From contig NZ_BMQF01000001.1 of assembly GCF_014647975.1 (NCBI RefSeq), positions 744,001-808,000 on the forward strand: DNA of 64,000 bases. Direction: 5' to 3'. A program made the position numbers and the translations under genes. Position 1 is the first letter of the stretch. The number at the start of each line of letters is the position of its first letter. This DNA comes from Streptomyces fumigatiscleroticus (GTDB lineage: Bacteria; Actinomycetota; Actinomycetes; Streptomycetales; Streptomycetaceae). A model generated the notes under the pieces. That model was not told the DNA's origin. It did not search any database and was given only the letters and a program-made list of their open reading frames with translations. Of this stretch, positions 41,996-50,552 are shown piece by piece.

Positions 41996-42252
41996 GCCAG
42001 CTCCTTCGTGATCTGCGGGTACGGGCGCGTGTGCGCCTCGGCCGTGGTCTGGTGCGCCAGGCCCGGGCCGGGGCCCGCGTCGCGGTTGAGCCGGACGCCA
42101 CGGCGGACGGCCAGGCGGCCTGCGATGGTGGCCTTCTCCCCCCGCGGGGCGGCCAGGGCGATGGCTCCGCCCGCCCGCCACACGAAGTCGCCCGCGTGCG
42201 CGGTCACCACGCGTGTCGACCGTGGTGGGGCGGGCGCTGTGCCGTGCGTCAT
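41992..42252 (-). pseudogene. galB: galB remnant: 4-oxalomesaconate hydratase with an internal in-frame deletion
   Basis: 86-codon ORF with a good ribosome site (AAGGAG before ATG 42252). Residues about 15-40 (VVTAHAGDFVWRAGGAIALA) match the N-terminus of GalB, a PIG-L-fold zinc hydratase of about 240-260 aa. The last 40 residues (LAVRRGVRLNRDAG then HQTTAEAHTRPYPQITKELA) match its C-terminus. Roughly 170 central residues, including the remaining zinc ligands, are missing, and the junction near residue 45 is in frame. Its stop overlaps the galC start. The product cannot be an active hydratase; I assign the family from remembered GalB sequences. Confidence 0.75.
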
Positions 42253-42304
42253 TGCTCGAATCTCCTTGGTGGGACAGGTGGGCGCCCGCCTCGTAGCCGT
42301 GTGG

Positions 42305-42955
42305 TCAGTCGCGCAGCGCCTCGATCACGCTGTTGAGGTGGGCACGGACGGCCGTCTCGGCCGCCTGCGGGTCCCTGGCCTCGATCGCCTCGATCATGGC
42401 CAGGTGCTCGCTCAGGGACTGCTGGGGACGTCCCGGCCTCAGCGCCAGCTGGAAACGGTGGCGCACCAGTTGGGCGTTGAGCCGCTCCAGCAGCTCCACG
42501 GCCGTCTGCTGGCCGGAGAACTCCCGGATCCTGGCGTGCAGTTCGTGGTTGAGGTCGGAGTAGGTCAGCGGTTCGCCGTCGGACACGGCCTTGGTCATCG
42601 CCGCGCCCAGAGCGGTCAGTTCGGCCAGCTGCTCGTCGCTGACGGCGACGGCGGCCTTCGCCGCGCACAGCCCTTCCAGGACCATGCGGCACTCGGTGAT
42701 GGCGACCGCTTCCTCCACGGTCACCACCCGGACGCGCGAACCGCGGTTGCGGATCCGCTCGACCAGGCCCTGTGCCTCCAGATCGATCAGCGCCGCGCGG
42801 ATGCTGGCCCGCGTCACGCCGAACTGCTCGGCGAGTTCGTTCTCCACCAAGCGCTGCGCCGGTGCCATGTCGCCGTGCAGGATCGCCTGCCGCAGCTGCC
42901 CGAGGGCAAGCTGTTTCGCCTGCTCCCCGGTGCTCGGACGGGCTTCTTTCGGCAT
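42305..42955 (-). CDS. GntR-family (FCD subfamily) transcriptional regulator
   Basis: 216 aa. N-terminal winged HTH: AILHGDMAPAQRLVENELAE, QFGVTRASIRAALIDLEAQG, LVERIRNRGSRV; C-terminal FCD helical ligand domain with EHLAMIEAIEARDPQAAETA and metal-type His/Asp residues (DLNHELHARIREF). ATG 42955 with GGGAGGG upstream. It heads the gal operon (52-bp gap to the galB remnant) and is divergent from the first Gfo/Idh gene. The ATTGTCAACAAT palindrome in its own promoter suggests autoregulation. The inducer is probably a carboxylic acid intermediate. Confidence 0.92.
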   Translation of the reverse strand: MPKEARPSTGEQAKQLALGQLRQAILHGDMAPAQRLVENELAEQFGVTRASIRAALIDLEAQGLVERIRNRGSRVRVVTVEEAVAITECRMVLEGLCAAKAAVAVSDEQLAELTALGAAMTKAVSDGEPLTYSDLNHELHARIREFSGQQTAVELLERLNAQLVRHRFQLALRPGRPQQSLSEHLAMIEAIEARDPQAAETAVRAHLNSVIEALRD

Positions 42956-42983
42956 CGTGCCCTCCCTGAGTGAGTGCCTGTCG

Positions 42984-43017
42984 AACCTAAATCTAGCCAA
43001 ACAAGATTGTCAACAAT
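42984..43017 (-). promoter_or_regulatory. Promoter and palindromic operator of gntR-gal operon
   Basis: ATTGTCAACAAT (43006-43017) is a palindrome with a 2-bp centre. It embeds the minus-strand -35 TTGACA (43008-43013), followed by an 18-bp spacer and -10 TAGGTT (42984-42989). It also lies about 125 bp upstream of the divergent Gfo/Idh gene. Confidence 0.75.
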
Positions 43018-43141
43018 TTTGTCCGCCGAATTGCCTGCGTAATTCCTGTGCGCAACGTGCCGTTGTGTGCCGTTGACGGGGCCGGAACGGCGTTCCAGGG
43101 TGAACGGGACAGATCATGGACCGGTCCGGAGAGGAGCTCCC

Positions 43142-44305
43142 ATGGTGGAGGCGCTCGGTGTCGCCGTCATCGGTTTCGGCTGGATGGGCCGGGTGCACAC
43201 CCAGGCGTACGCCCGGGTCCGCCACCACTATCCGCAGCTCCCCCTGCGGCCGGAGCTGATCACGGTCGCCGAGGAGGTGCCGGGCCGGGCCGAGGAGGCC
43301 GCCGAGCGGTTCGGGTTCGCCTCGGCCACCCGGAACTGGCGCGAGGTGGCCGCCGATCCCCGGGTCGGGGCGGTCAGTGTCACCGCCCCCAATTTCCTGC
43401 ACCGGGAGATCGGCGTGGCGATGGCCGAGGCCGGCAAGCACCTGTGGATCGAGAAACCGGTGGGGCTGACCCTGGCGGACGCCCGTGCGGTGGCGGACGC
43501 GGTCGCGGCGGCCGGCGTACAGGCCGCGGTCGGCTTCAACTACCGCAACGCCCCCGCCGTCGAGGCCGCCCGCGACCTGATCGCCTCCGGCTCCATCGGC
43601 ACCGTCACGCACGCCCGCATCCGGCTGTTCAGCGACTACGCGGCCCACCCCGAGTCCGCGCTGACCTGGCGGTACGAGCGTGAGCGCGGCGGCAGCGGAG
43701 TACTGGGCGACCTGGCCTCGCACGGCGCGGACCTGGCCCGGTTCCTGCTCGGCGACATCACCGCGCTGACCGCCGACACGGCGGTCTTCGTGCCCGAGCG
43801 GGCCCGTCCCACCGGTGCCACGGCCGGCCACGCCCGTGCCGCGGGCGGCGTACCGGGCCCGGTGGAGAACGAGGACTACGTCGGCTGTCTGCTGCGCTTC
43901 GCCTCCGGCGCCCGCGGCGTCCTGGAGGCCTGCCGGGTCTCGGTCGGCGAGCAGAACAACTACGGCTTCGAGGTGCACGGCACCCGGGGCGCGGTGTTCT
44001 GGGACTTCCGCCGCATGAACGAGCTGGGCGTCAGCCGCGGCACGGCCTACCAGGACCAGCCCGTCAGCACGGTGTACGTCGGACCGGGCGACGGCGACTT
44101 CGCCGCCTTCCAGCCGGGCGCCGCGAACGCCATGGGCTTCGACGACCTGAAGGTCGTGGAGGCGTACCGCTTCCTGCGCTCGGTCGCGGAGGGCACGCCC
44201 CACGGCGCCGGTCTGCCGGACGCCGTGCGCAGCGCGGCCGCGCTGGAGGCGATGGCCCGGTCCGCGGAGAGCGGCACGTGGGTGACCGTGCGGACCCCGT
44301 CCTGA
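43142..44305 (+). CDS. Gfo/Idh/MocA family NAD(P)-dependent dehydrogenase 1
   Basis: 387 aa. Rossmann start GVAVIGFGWMGRVHTQAYAR and the catalytic EKP loop KHLWIEKPVGLTLADARAVA; C-terminal GFO fold with VENEDYVGCLLRFASGARGV and FDDLKVVEAYRFLRSVAEGT. Oxidises or reduces sugars and inositols at a ring hydroxyl. ATG 43142 with GAGGAG upstream. First gene of a two-gene plus-strand unit with another Gfo/Idh enzyme 50 bp downstream; together with the IolE-like gene and ABC importer opposite it suggests cyclitol or sugar-acid catabolism. Confidence 0.9.
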   Translation: MVEALGVAVIGFGWMGRVHTQAYARVRHHYPQLPLRPELITVAEEVPGRAEEAAERFGFASATRNWREVAADPRVGAVSVTAPNFLHREIGVAMAEAGKHLWIEKPVGLTLADARAVADAVAAAGVQAAVGFNYRNAPAVEAARDLIASGSIGTVTHARIRLFSDYAAHPESALTWRYERERGGSGVLGDLASHGADLARFLLGDITALTADTAVFVPERARPTGATAGHARAAGGVPGPVENEDYVGCLLRFASGARGVLEACRVSVGEQNNYGFEVHGTRGAVFWDFRRMNELGVSRGTAYQDQPVSTVYVGPGDGDFAAFQPGAANAMGFDDLKVVEAYRFLRSVAEGTPHGAGLPDAVRSAAALEAMARSAESGTWVTVRTPS

Positions 44306-44355
44306 GCCGGCCGCCGAGGCCCCGTCCCACCCCCGCACCCAAGGAGCTTCCTGTC

Positions 44356-45360
44356 ATGCGCATCGGAATCCTCGGCCTCGGCCGCATCGGCGCCTTCCAC
44401 GCCGCGACCCTCTCCGCTCTGCCCGCCGTGACCTCGCTCGTCGTCGCCGACCCGGTCGCGGACGCCGCCGGGGCCGCCGCCGAACGGTTCGGCGCCGAGA
44501 TCGCCCACTCCCCCGGTGAGCTGCTGGCCGCCGGGGTGGACGCGGTGGTGATCGCCGCCGCCACCGACGCCCACCCGGAGCTGGTCCTCGCCGCCGTCGA
44601 GGCGGGTGTGCCCGTCTTCTGCGAGAAGCCCGTCGCCCCCACGATGCGGGAGGGCGTGCGGGTGCTCAAGGCCGTACGGGACAGCGGGGTGCCGGTGCAG
44701 ATCGGCCACCACCGCCGCTTCGACGCCGCCTTCGCCGCCGCCCGCGCTGCCGTGCGCGGCGGCGAGCTGGGCACGCTGCACACCGTGCGCGCCACCACGC
44801 TGGACCCGGCGCCACCCCCGGCCGCGTACATCGCCGCCTCCGGCGGCATCTTCCGCGACTGCTCCGTGCACGACTTCGACAGCATCCGCTGGGTGACCGG
44901 CCGCGAGGTGCGCGAGGTGTACGCCGTCGGCGGCAACCGCGGCGCCGCGTGCATCCGCGCGGCGGGCGACGCCGACACCACCGGCGCCGTCCTCACCCTG
45001 GACGACGGCACCATCGCCCTCGTCTCCAACGGCCGCCACAACGGCCGGGGCTACGACGTCCGCCTGGAGCTGCACGGCTTCGCGGACTCCCTCGCCGTCG
45101 GTCTGGAGGACCGGCTGCCGCTCAGGTCCGCCGAGCCCGGCACGGCCTTCCCGGCGGGCCGCCCGCACGTGTTCTTCCTGGACCGCTTCGCCGCCGCCTA
45201 CCGAGCCGAGCTCACCGCGTTCACCGAGGTCGCCGCCGGTTCCCGCCCCTCGCCCTGCACGGTGGAGGAGGCCCTGGAGGCGGGCTGGATCGCCGAGGCC
45301 TGCACGCTGTCGCTGCGCGAGCACCGCCCCGTGACGATCGAGGAGGTACGGCACGCGTGA
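44356..45360 (+). CDS. Gfo/Idh/MocA family dehydrogenase 2 (inositol 2-dehydrogenase-like)
   Basis: 334 aa, the length of IolG-type myo-inositol dehydrogenases. MRIGILGLGRIGAFHAATLS, catalytic loop VPVFCEKPVAPTMREGVRVL, QIGHHRRFDAAFAAARAAVR, and GIFRDCSVHDFDSIRWVTGR carrying the Asp/His pair seen in inositol dehydrogenases. AAGGAG lies 9 nt before ATG 44356. It converges on the IolE-like gene with only 9 bp between stop codons and no clear terminator there. Confidence 0.9.
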   Translation: MRIGILGLGRIGAFHAATLSALPAVTSLVVADPVADAAGAAAERFGAEIAHSPGELLAAGVDAVVIAAATDAHPELVLAAVEAGVPVFCEKPVAPTMREGVRVLKAVRDSGVPVQIGHHRRFDAAFAAARAAVRGGELGTLHTVRATTLDPAPPPAAYIAASGGIFRDCSVHDFDSIRWVTGREVREVYAVGGNRGAACIRAAGDADTTGAVLTLDDGTIALVSNGRHNGRGYDVRLELHGFADSLAVGLEDRLPLRSAEPGTAFPAGRPHVFFLDRFAAAYRAELTAFTEVAAGSRPSPCTVEEALEAGWIAEACTLSLREHRPVTIEEVRHA

Positions 45361-45369
45361 GCGGACCCG

Positions 45370-46272
45370 TCAGGCGCCGCAGGACCTGAGGAAGCGGCGG
45401 GTGCGCACGGCGACGGGCAGCGGCCGGTCCGGCTCGCAGGGGTACATGTCCTGCTCGACGATGGCGAACAGGTCGACGCCGAGGCCCTGGGCCGCCCTCA
45501 GCACCGGCTCCAGCTCCGGTACGCCGGACGGCGGCTCGCACATCACGCCGCGCCGCACGGCCGGGCCGAACGGGACCCCGTTCGCGACCACGTCGGCGAG
45601 GATCTCCGGGTCGACCTGTTTCAGATGCAGATAGCCGACGCGTTCGCCGTAGGTCTCGATCAGCTTGACGCTGTCGCCGCCGCAGTAGGCGTAGTGGCCG
45701 GTGTCCAGGCAGAGGCTGACCAGGCCGGAGTCGGTGGCGTCGAGGAAGCGCGCGACGTGCGGCTCGGTGTCGAGGTGGGTGTCGGCGTGCGGGTGGACGA
45801 CGATGTCCAGGCCGTAGGCGTCCTTGACCCGGCGGCCGAGCCGTTCCATGCCCCGGGTCAGGTGGGTCCACTGCTCGCCGGTCAGCTCCGGCGGCTCCAG
45901 GATCTCGGCCGTCCTGTCGTCGCGCCAGAAGGACGGGATGACGACGAGGTGGCGGGCGCCCATGGCCTGGGTGAGCGCGGCGACCTGTGCGACGTGTTCC
46001 CAGGTGGCGTCCCAGACGGCCGGGCCGCGGTGCAGGCCGGTGAAGACCGTGCCCGCCGAGACCTTCAGGCCTCGCCGGTCCACCTCGTCGGTGAGCCGGG
46101 CCGGGTCGGTGGGGAGGTAGCCGTAGGGGCCCAGCTCGATCCAGGTGTAGCCGGCCTCGGCGACCTCGTCGAGGAAGCGTTCCCAGGGCACCTGCCGGGG
46201 GTCGTCGGGGAACCAGACGCCCCAGGAGTCGGGGGCCGATCCGACGCGGATGCGGTCCAGCGCAGCGGGCAT
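45370..46272 (-). CDS. Sugar phosphate isomerase/epimerase-like TIM barrel (IolE/inosose dehydratase-like)
   Basis: 300 aa. IRVGSAPDSWGVWFPDDPRQ at the start is the typical IolE opening; then AEAGYTWIELGPYGYLPTDP, VVHPHADTHLDTEPHVARFL, LCLDTGHYAYCGGDSVKLIE and YLHLKQVDPEILADVVANG give the metal-binding His/Asp/Glu set of the AP-endonuclease-2 fold. Inosose dehydratase converts 2-keto-myo-inositol to a diketo compound. Last gene of the ABC importer unit, 1 bp after the ATPase stop. No IolB, IolC or IolD is present in the window. Confidence 0.85.
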   Translation of the reverse strand: MPAALDRIRVGSAPDSWGVWFPDDPRQVPWERFLDEVAEAGYTWIELGPYGYLPTDPARLTDEVDRRGLKVSAGTVFTGLHRGPAVWDATWEHVAQVAALTQAMGARHLVVIPSFWRDDRTAEILEPPELTGEQWTHLTRGMERLGRRVKDAYGLDIVVHPHADTHLDTEPHVARFLDATDSGLVSLCLDTGHYAYCGGDSVKLIETYGERVGYLHLKQVDPEILADVVANGVPFGPAVRRGVMCEPPSGVPELEPVLRAAQGLGVDLFAIVEQDMYPCEPDRPLPVAVRTRRFLRSCGA

Positions 46273-46273
46273 G

Positions 46274-47185
46274 TCAGGACTTCCCTTCGGACGGGGCGGC
46301 CACGGGCGCGGAGAGGTCGTCCGCCTCCGGCAGTGCGGCGACGTCGACCCCGCCCACCTGCGCCAGTTCGTGCTTGAGGGCGGCGAGTTCGGCGCCGCCG
46401 GCCATGTGGTCGGTCAGTTCCGTCAGACTCACCTCGCCGCGGTCGGCGGAGAGTTCCAGGGTGCCGAGGCGCAGCACGCTGAAGTGGTCGCCGACCATAT
46501 AGGCGTGGTGCGGGTTGTGGGTGATGAAGATGACGCCGAGGCCGCGTTCCCGGGCGGCGGCGATGTACTTCAGCACCACCCCGGACTGCTTGACGCCGAG
46601 GGCCGCGGTGGGCTCGTCGAGGATCAGCACACGGGCGCCGAAGTGGACGGCGCGGGCGATGGCGACACACTGGCGCTGGCCGCCGGAGAGGGTGCCGACG
46701 GGCTGCTCCAGATCGTCCAGGACGATGCCCATGGCGCGCAGTTCCTCGTCGGCGGTCCGCTTCATCCGGGCGATGTCCAGGCGGCGCAGCGGCCAGCGGC
46801 CCTTGGTCAGTTCCGAGCCGAGGAAGAAGTTGCGCCACACCGGCATCAGCGGGACGGTCGCCAGGTCCTGGTAGACCGCGGCGATCCCGCGGTCCAGTGC
46901 CTCGCGCGGGCCGGCGAAGCGCACCGGCTCGCCGTCGACGAGGAACTCGCCCTCGGTGTGCCGGTGCAGCCCGGAGATGATCTTGATCAGGGTGGACTTG
47001 CCGGCGCCGTTGTCGCCGAGCACGCAGGTCACCCGGCCGGGACGGACGGTCAGGTCGACGCCGTGCAGGGCGCGGACGGTGCCGTAGGACTTGCCGGCGC
47101 CGCGCAGCTCGACGAGCGGCCGGTCCTGCTCGTTCCCGGTGTCCGCGAGCACGGCGCCGTGGGTGCCGGTCTTGTCGGTGGTCAT
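46274..47185 (-). CDS. ABC importer ATPase, single nucleotide-binding domain (sugar/inositol type)
   Basis: 303 aa. Walker [22 protein letters not shown]-loop [20 protein letters not shown], signature [20 protein letters not shown], Walker [21 protein letters not shown], switch His [14 protein letters not shown]. Unlike the RbsA-type ATPase at 33579-35132 it has one domain, as in FrcA-type fructose/inositol importers, and must dimerise. It is encoded between the permease and IolE-like genes. Confidence 0.92.
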   Translation of the reverse strand: MTTDKTGTHGAVLADTGNEQDRPLVELRGAGKSYGTVRALHGVDLTVRPGRVTCVLGDNGAGKSTLIKIISGLHRHTEGEFLVDGEPVRFAGPREALDRGIAAVYQDLATVPLMPVWRNFFLGSELTKGRWPLRRLDIARMKRTADEELRAMGIVLDDLEQPVGTLSGGQRQCVAIARAVHFGARVLILDEPTAALGVKQSGVVLKYIAAARERGLGVIFITHNPHHAYMVGDHFSVLRLGTLELSADRGEVSLTELTDHMAGGAELAALKHELAQVGGVDVAALPEADDLSAPVAAPSEGKS

Positions 47186-47190
47186 GGCGG

Positions 47191-48264
47191 TCACCTCCGG
47201 GTCGCCGTGCGGCGCACCCACAGATTGATCAGGACGGCGCCGAGCAGCATCACGCCGAGGAAGGCCTTGAACCAGTCGGGGTTCCAGCCCGCGTAGACGA
47301 TGCCCTGGTTCACCATGCCGAACATGAAGGCGCCGAAGACGGGGCCGATCGCGGAGCCGTGGCCGCCGGTGAGCAGACAGCCGCCGATCACCGCCGCGGC
47401 GATGTAGATGAGTTCCTGGCCGACGCCCTCGCCCGACTGCACGGTGTTGAAGGAGAACAGCTGGTGCATGCCGGTGAACCAGGCGCCGAAGCCGACCAGC
47501 GTGAAGAGCGTGATCTTCGTGAAGGTCACCGGGACGCCGACCGCGCGGGCCGACTCCTGGTTGCCGCCGACCGCGAAGACCCAGTTGCCGTACTTGGTGC
47601 GCAGCAGCACCCAGGTGGCCAGCGCGGCGAAGACCAGCCACCACACCACCGTGATCTTCACCTGGACACCGCCGATGCCGAAGGAGGAGGCGAAGAGGGC
47701 CTTGGCCTGGCCGAAGCCGTCCATGTCGCTGATGTCGTCGGTGGCGACATTGCCGGTGACCTGCTTGGTGACCGCGAGGTTCACGCCCTGGAGGATCAGG
47801 AAGGTGCCGAGGGTGACGAGGAAGCTGGGCAGACGGGTCCTCACCAGCATCCAGCCGTTGAGGGCGCCGATGCCGAGGGAGACCAGGAGGGCGACGAGCA
47901 CGCCCGTCCAGACGTTGACGGTCAGCTGGTAGCTGAGCATGCTCGCGGTCAGCGCCGAGGTGATCACCGCGACACCGGCCGACAGGTCGAACTCGCCGCC
48001 GATCATCAGCAGGGCCACCGGCAGCGCCATGATCCCGATGGTGGACGACTGGTAGAGGACCGTCGCCATCGAGCTGCCCTGGCGGACCGAGGGCGCCGCG
48101 ATCAGGAAGAAGACGAGGACGGCGGCGGCGCCGAGAAGGACGCCGACCTCGGGCCGGGCGAGCAGCCTGAGCGCCAGGGGCCGCCGGACGCCACGACGCC
48201 CGCCGCCCTCGCCCGGGCCGGGATCCGGCGGTGCGGTCACCGCCGGCGCAGCCTGCTGGCTCAT
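47191..48264 (-). CDS. ABC importer permease (sugar/inositol type)
   Basis: 357 aa, about ten hydrophobic segments after a Gly/Pro-rich cytosolic N-terminus of 30 residues. Family motifs: [60 protein letters not shown]. Pairs with the ATPase 5 bp downstream and the binding protein 4 bp upstream (stop at 48269). ATG 48264 chosen. Transport of a cyclitol or pentose/hexose is likely from the Gfo/Idh and IolE context. Confidence 0.92.
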   Translation of the reverse strand: MSQQAAPAVTAPPDPGPGEGGGRRGVRRPLALRLLARPEVGVLLGAAAVLVFFLIAAPSVRQGSSMATVLYQSSTIGIMALPVALLMIGGEFDLSAGVAVITSALTASMLSYQLTVNVWTGVLVALLVSLGIGALNGWMLVRTRLPSFLVTLGTFLILQGVNLAVTKQVTGNVATDDISDMDGFGQAKALFASSFGIGGVQVKITVVWWLVFAALATWVLLRTKYGNWVFAVGGNQESARAVGVPVTFTKITLFTLVGFGAWFTGMHQLFSFNTVQSGEGVGQELIYIAAAVIGGCLLTGGHGSAIGPVFGAFMFGMVNQGIVYAGWNPDWFKAFLGVMLLGAVLINLWVRRTATRR

Positions 48265-48268
48265 ACGA

Positions 48269-49294
48269 TCACCGGGTGCCCTTCGCCGCGAAGGAGGCGA
48301 CGGTGTCGACGTTGGACCTGTCCACGAAGGCCGGACCGGTCAGCACCGGCTGCTCGCCGCCGCCGCTGTAGTTGCCGTTGTTCCTGTACAGCCAGAGCGA
48401 GTCGATCGCCAGGTAGCCCTGGAGATACGGCTGCTGGTCGACGGCGAACTGGACGGTCTCGCCCTTGATGGCTTTGATCAGGTCCTTGTTCAGGTCGAAC
48501 GTGGCGACCTGGGCCGCGTTGCCCGCGTCGGCCACCGACTCCACCGCGGTCAGCGCGAAGGGGGCGCCGAGCGTGACGACGTAGTCGATGGTGGAGTCCT
48601 GCTTCATCTTGGCGGTGATGGTCGACCGCACGGACGGCATGTCGGCGCCGTTGACATGGAGCAGGTCGAGCTTGCCCTCGAAGGTCTTCTTCACTCCGTC
48701 ACAGCGCTGGGTGAGACCGACGTTGCCCTGCTCATGGATCACGCAGACGGCGTGCTGCGCGCCGACGTCGGTCAGCTTCCTGCCGAACGCCTCGCCCGCC
48801 ACGGACTCGTCCTGCCCGAAGAAGGACAGCAGGCCCAGCTGTTTCCAGTCGCTCAGACCGGAGTTGAGGCCGACCACGGGTATCCCGGCATCCCCGGCCT
48901 TGCCCAGCACGCTCTTGAGGGCGTCCGGTTTGGCAAGGGTGACCGCGATGCCGTCGACCTTCTGGTCGACGGCGTTCTGCACCAGGTTGGCCTGGTTGCC
49001 CGCGTTGGGGTCGTGCGAGTGGACGAGCTTGATGTTGTCCTTGGCGGCGGCCGCCTCGGCGCCCTTGCGGACGATGTCCCAGAAGGTGTCGCCGGGCGCC
49101 TGATGGGTGACCAGGGCGACCGTCATACGCGGCGTGGTCGCCCTGCCCGCGGAGGCGTCGTCCCCGCCCTCCTCGGCCTTCTTGCCGCCGGAGCCGCTGG
49201 AGCAGCCGGCGAGGGTCAGGGCCGCCGCCGCGGCCAGGGCCACGACGGGGGCGAGTCTGCGGGAGCGGGAGCGGGAGGGGGAAGAGCGGTCCAT
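48269..49294 (-). CDS. ABC importer substrate-binding lipoprotein (PBP1 type)
   Basis: 341 aa. Basic N-terminus MDRSSPSRSRSRRLAPVVAL, lipobox LTLAGCSSG, then type 1 periplasmic-binding fold: TVALVTHQAPGDTFWDIVRK, DQKVDGIAVTLAKPDALKSV, VGLTQRCDGVKKTFEGKLDL, YLQGYLAIDSLWLYRNNGNY. Precedes its permease by 4 bp. A strong minus-strand promoter (TTGACA, 17 bp, TTGGAT) lies upstream and carries a GntR-like motif, linking it to the neighbouring regulator. Confidence 0.92.
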   Translation of the reverse strand: MDRSSPSRSRSRRLAPVVALAAAAALTLAGCSSGSGGKKAEEGGDDASAGRATTPRMTVALVTHQAPGDTFWDIVRKGAEAAAAKDNIKLVHSHDPNAGNQANLVQNAVDQKVDGIAVTLAKPDALKSVLGKAGDAGIPVVGLNSGLSDWKQLGLLSFFGQDESVAGEAFGRKLTDVGAQHAVCVIHEQGNVGLTQRCDGVKKTFEGKLDLLHVNGADMPSVRSTITAKMKQDSTIDYVVTLGAPFALTAVESVADAGNAAQVATFDLNKDLIKAIKGETVQFAVDQQPYLQGYLAIDSLWLYRNNGNYSGGGEQPVLTGPAFVDRSNVDTVASFAAKGTR

Positions 49295-49344
49295 CTTTCC
49301 TGCACCTCACTGTGCGCCGATGGAAAGGAGGGTTGTTCGCGAGG

Positions 49345-49388
49345 ATCCAAGTCCCGGGCACGCCCACTGTCAATACTTTGTCAAGACA
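49345..49388 (-). promoter_or_regulatory. Promoter of the inositol-type ABC unit with GntR-like half sites
   Basis: Minus-strand -35 TTGACA (49368-49373), 17-bp spacer, -10 TTGGAT (49345-49350). A second TTGACA lies 11 bp upstream (49379-49384) within TTGTCAAGACA, resembling the TTGTCAACAA sites at 39110 and 43007. Confidence 0.65.
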
Positions 49389-49476
49389 TCATTTCAATTC
49401 GGAAGCGCGTGCCGGTGCCCGACGCTGACGATCTCTACCCCCGGCCGACCGGTGTACCCCTTCGCCGGACGACGCC

Positions 49477-50463
49477 TCAGTGCGCCGCGTCCAGCCGGGC
49501 CCGCTGCTCCGGCGTCAGCTCCAGGTCCACCGCGGCCAGGTTCTCCTCCAGCTGGGCCACGGACGACGCCCCGGCCAGCGGCACGATGGGCAGCGCGCCG
49601 CCGATCTGCCAGGCCAGCACCACCTGGTTGACGCTCGCCCCGGTCTCCTCGGCCACCTCGCGCAGCACCGCCAGCCGGGCCGGGGTGCCGGGGTGGTCGT
49701 AGTCCGGCGGCAGCGGTTTGTCCTCGCGGACGTAGGCGCCGGACAGCAGCGGTGAGTAGGCGACCAGGGTCAGTCCGGGCTCGGCCCGCAGATAGCCCAG
49801 CAGTTCGGGACCGGCGTGGCCCAGGCTGCCGTCGGGAAAGAGGTCACTGGGCACGTCGGACCGGGGCCGCAGGAGACTGTGCTGGTACTGGAGCACCTCG
49901 TAGCCGGGCAGTCCCGCCGCGGCGGCCAGCGCGCGGGCCCGCTCCACCCGCCAGATCGCCTGGTTGCTCACGCCGAGCAGCCCGACCGTGCCCTCGGCGA
50001 CCAGCGCGGCGAAGCCCTCGACGGTCTCCCGCTGCTCCACGGTGGGGTCGTCGATGTGCGCGTACAGCAGGTCCAGCCTCTCCACGCCGAGCCGTTCCCG
50101 GCTGCGCTCGGCGGACTCGCGGATCACCCTCGCCGACAGGCCCTCCGGGTTGTCGGTGTAGCTGGTGCCGGGTGCCAGGGGGCGGGCGCCGAGCTTGGTG
50201 GCGATGACGACCTCGTCGCCGATGCCGCGGCTGCGCCGCCACCGGCCGAGCAGTTCCTCGCTCTGCCCGCCCTGGCCGCCGTCGGTCCAGAAGGCGTAGT
50301 TGTCGGACGTGTCGATGAAGTTCCCGCCAGCCTCCACATAGCGGTCGAGCACGGCGAAGGAGGTCTTCTCGTCCGTCACCGAGCCGAACAGCATCGCGCC
50401 GAGCGCGAGCACGCTCACCTCCCGGCGGGTCGTCGGACCGGTGCCGATGGTGCGGTACTTCAC
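49477..50463 (-). CDS. Aldo/keto reductase
   Basis: 328 aa, NADPH-dependent TIM-barrel reductase. MKYRTIGTGPTTRREVSVLA at the N-terminus, the tetrad Asp-Tyr in GNFIDTSDNYAF, Lys in VVIATKLGARPLAP, His in LDLLYAHIDDPTVEQRETVE, and cofactor-binding VPLAGASSVAQLEENLAAVD at the C-terminus. GTG 50463 is the start (MKYR). Monocistronic between the ABC unit and the quercetinase operon; its stop is 182 bp from the ABC start. Substrate unknown, possibly a sugar or cyclitol carbonyl. Confidence 0.9.
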   Translation of the reverse strand: MKYRTIGTGPTTRREVSVLALGAMLFGSVTDEKTSFAVLDRYVEAGGNFIDTSDNYAFWTDGGQGGQSEELLGRWRRSRGIGDEVVIATKLGARPLAPGTSYTDNPEGLSARVIRESAERSRERLGVERLDLLYAHIDDPTVEQRETVEGFAALVAEGTVGLLGVSNQAIWRVERARALAAAAGLPGYEVLQYQHSLLRPRSDVPSDLFPDGSLGHAGPELLGYLRAEPGLTLVAYSPLLSGAYVREDKPLPPDYDHPGTPARLAVLREVAEETGASVNQVVLAWQIGGALPIVPLAGASSVAQLEENLAAVDLELTPEQRARLDAAH

Positions 50464-50552
50464 GCTGATCCCTCCCTGTCACGCGCCCGCGTCCGGGGCG
50501 CGTGACAGGGAGTCTTCAGCCTGGAGCGCACGCGAAGTCAAGCGGTCGCCGC

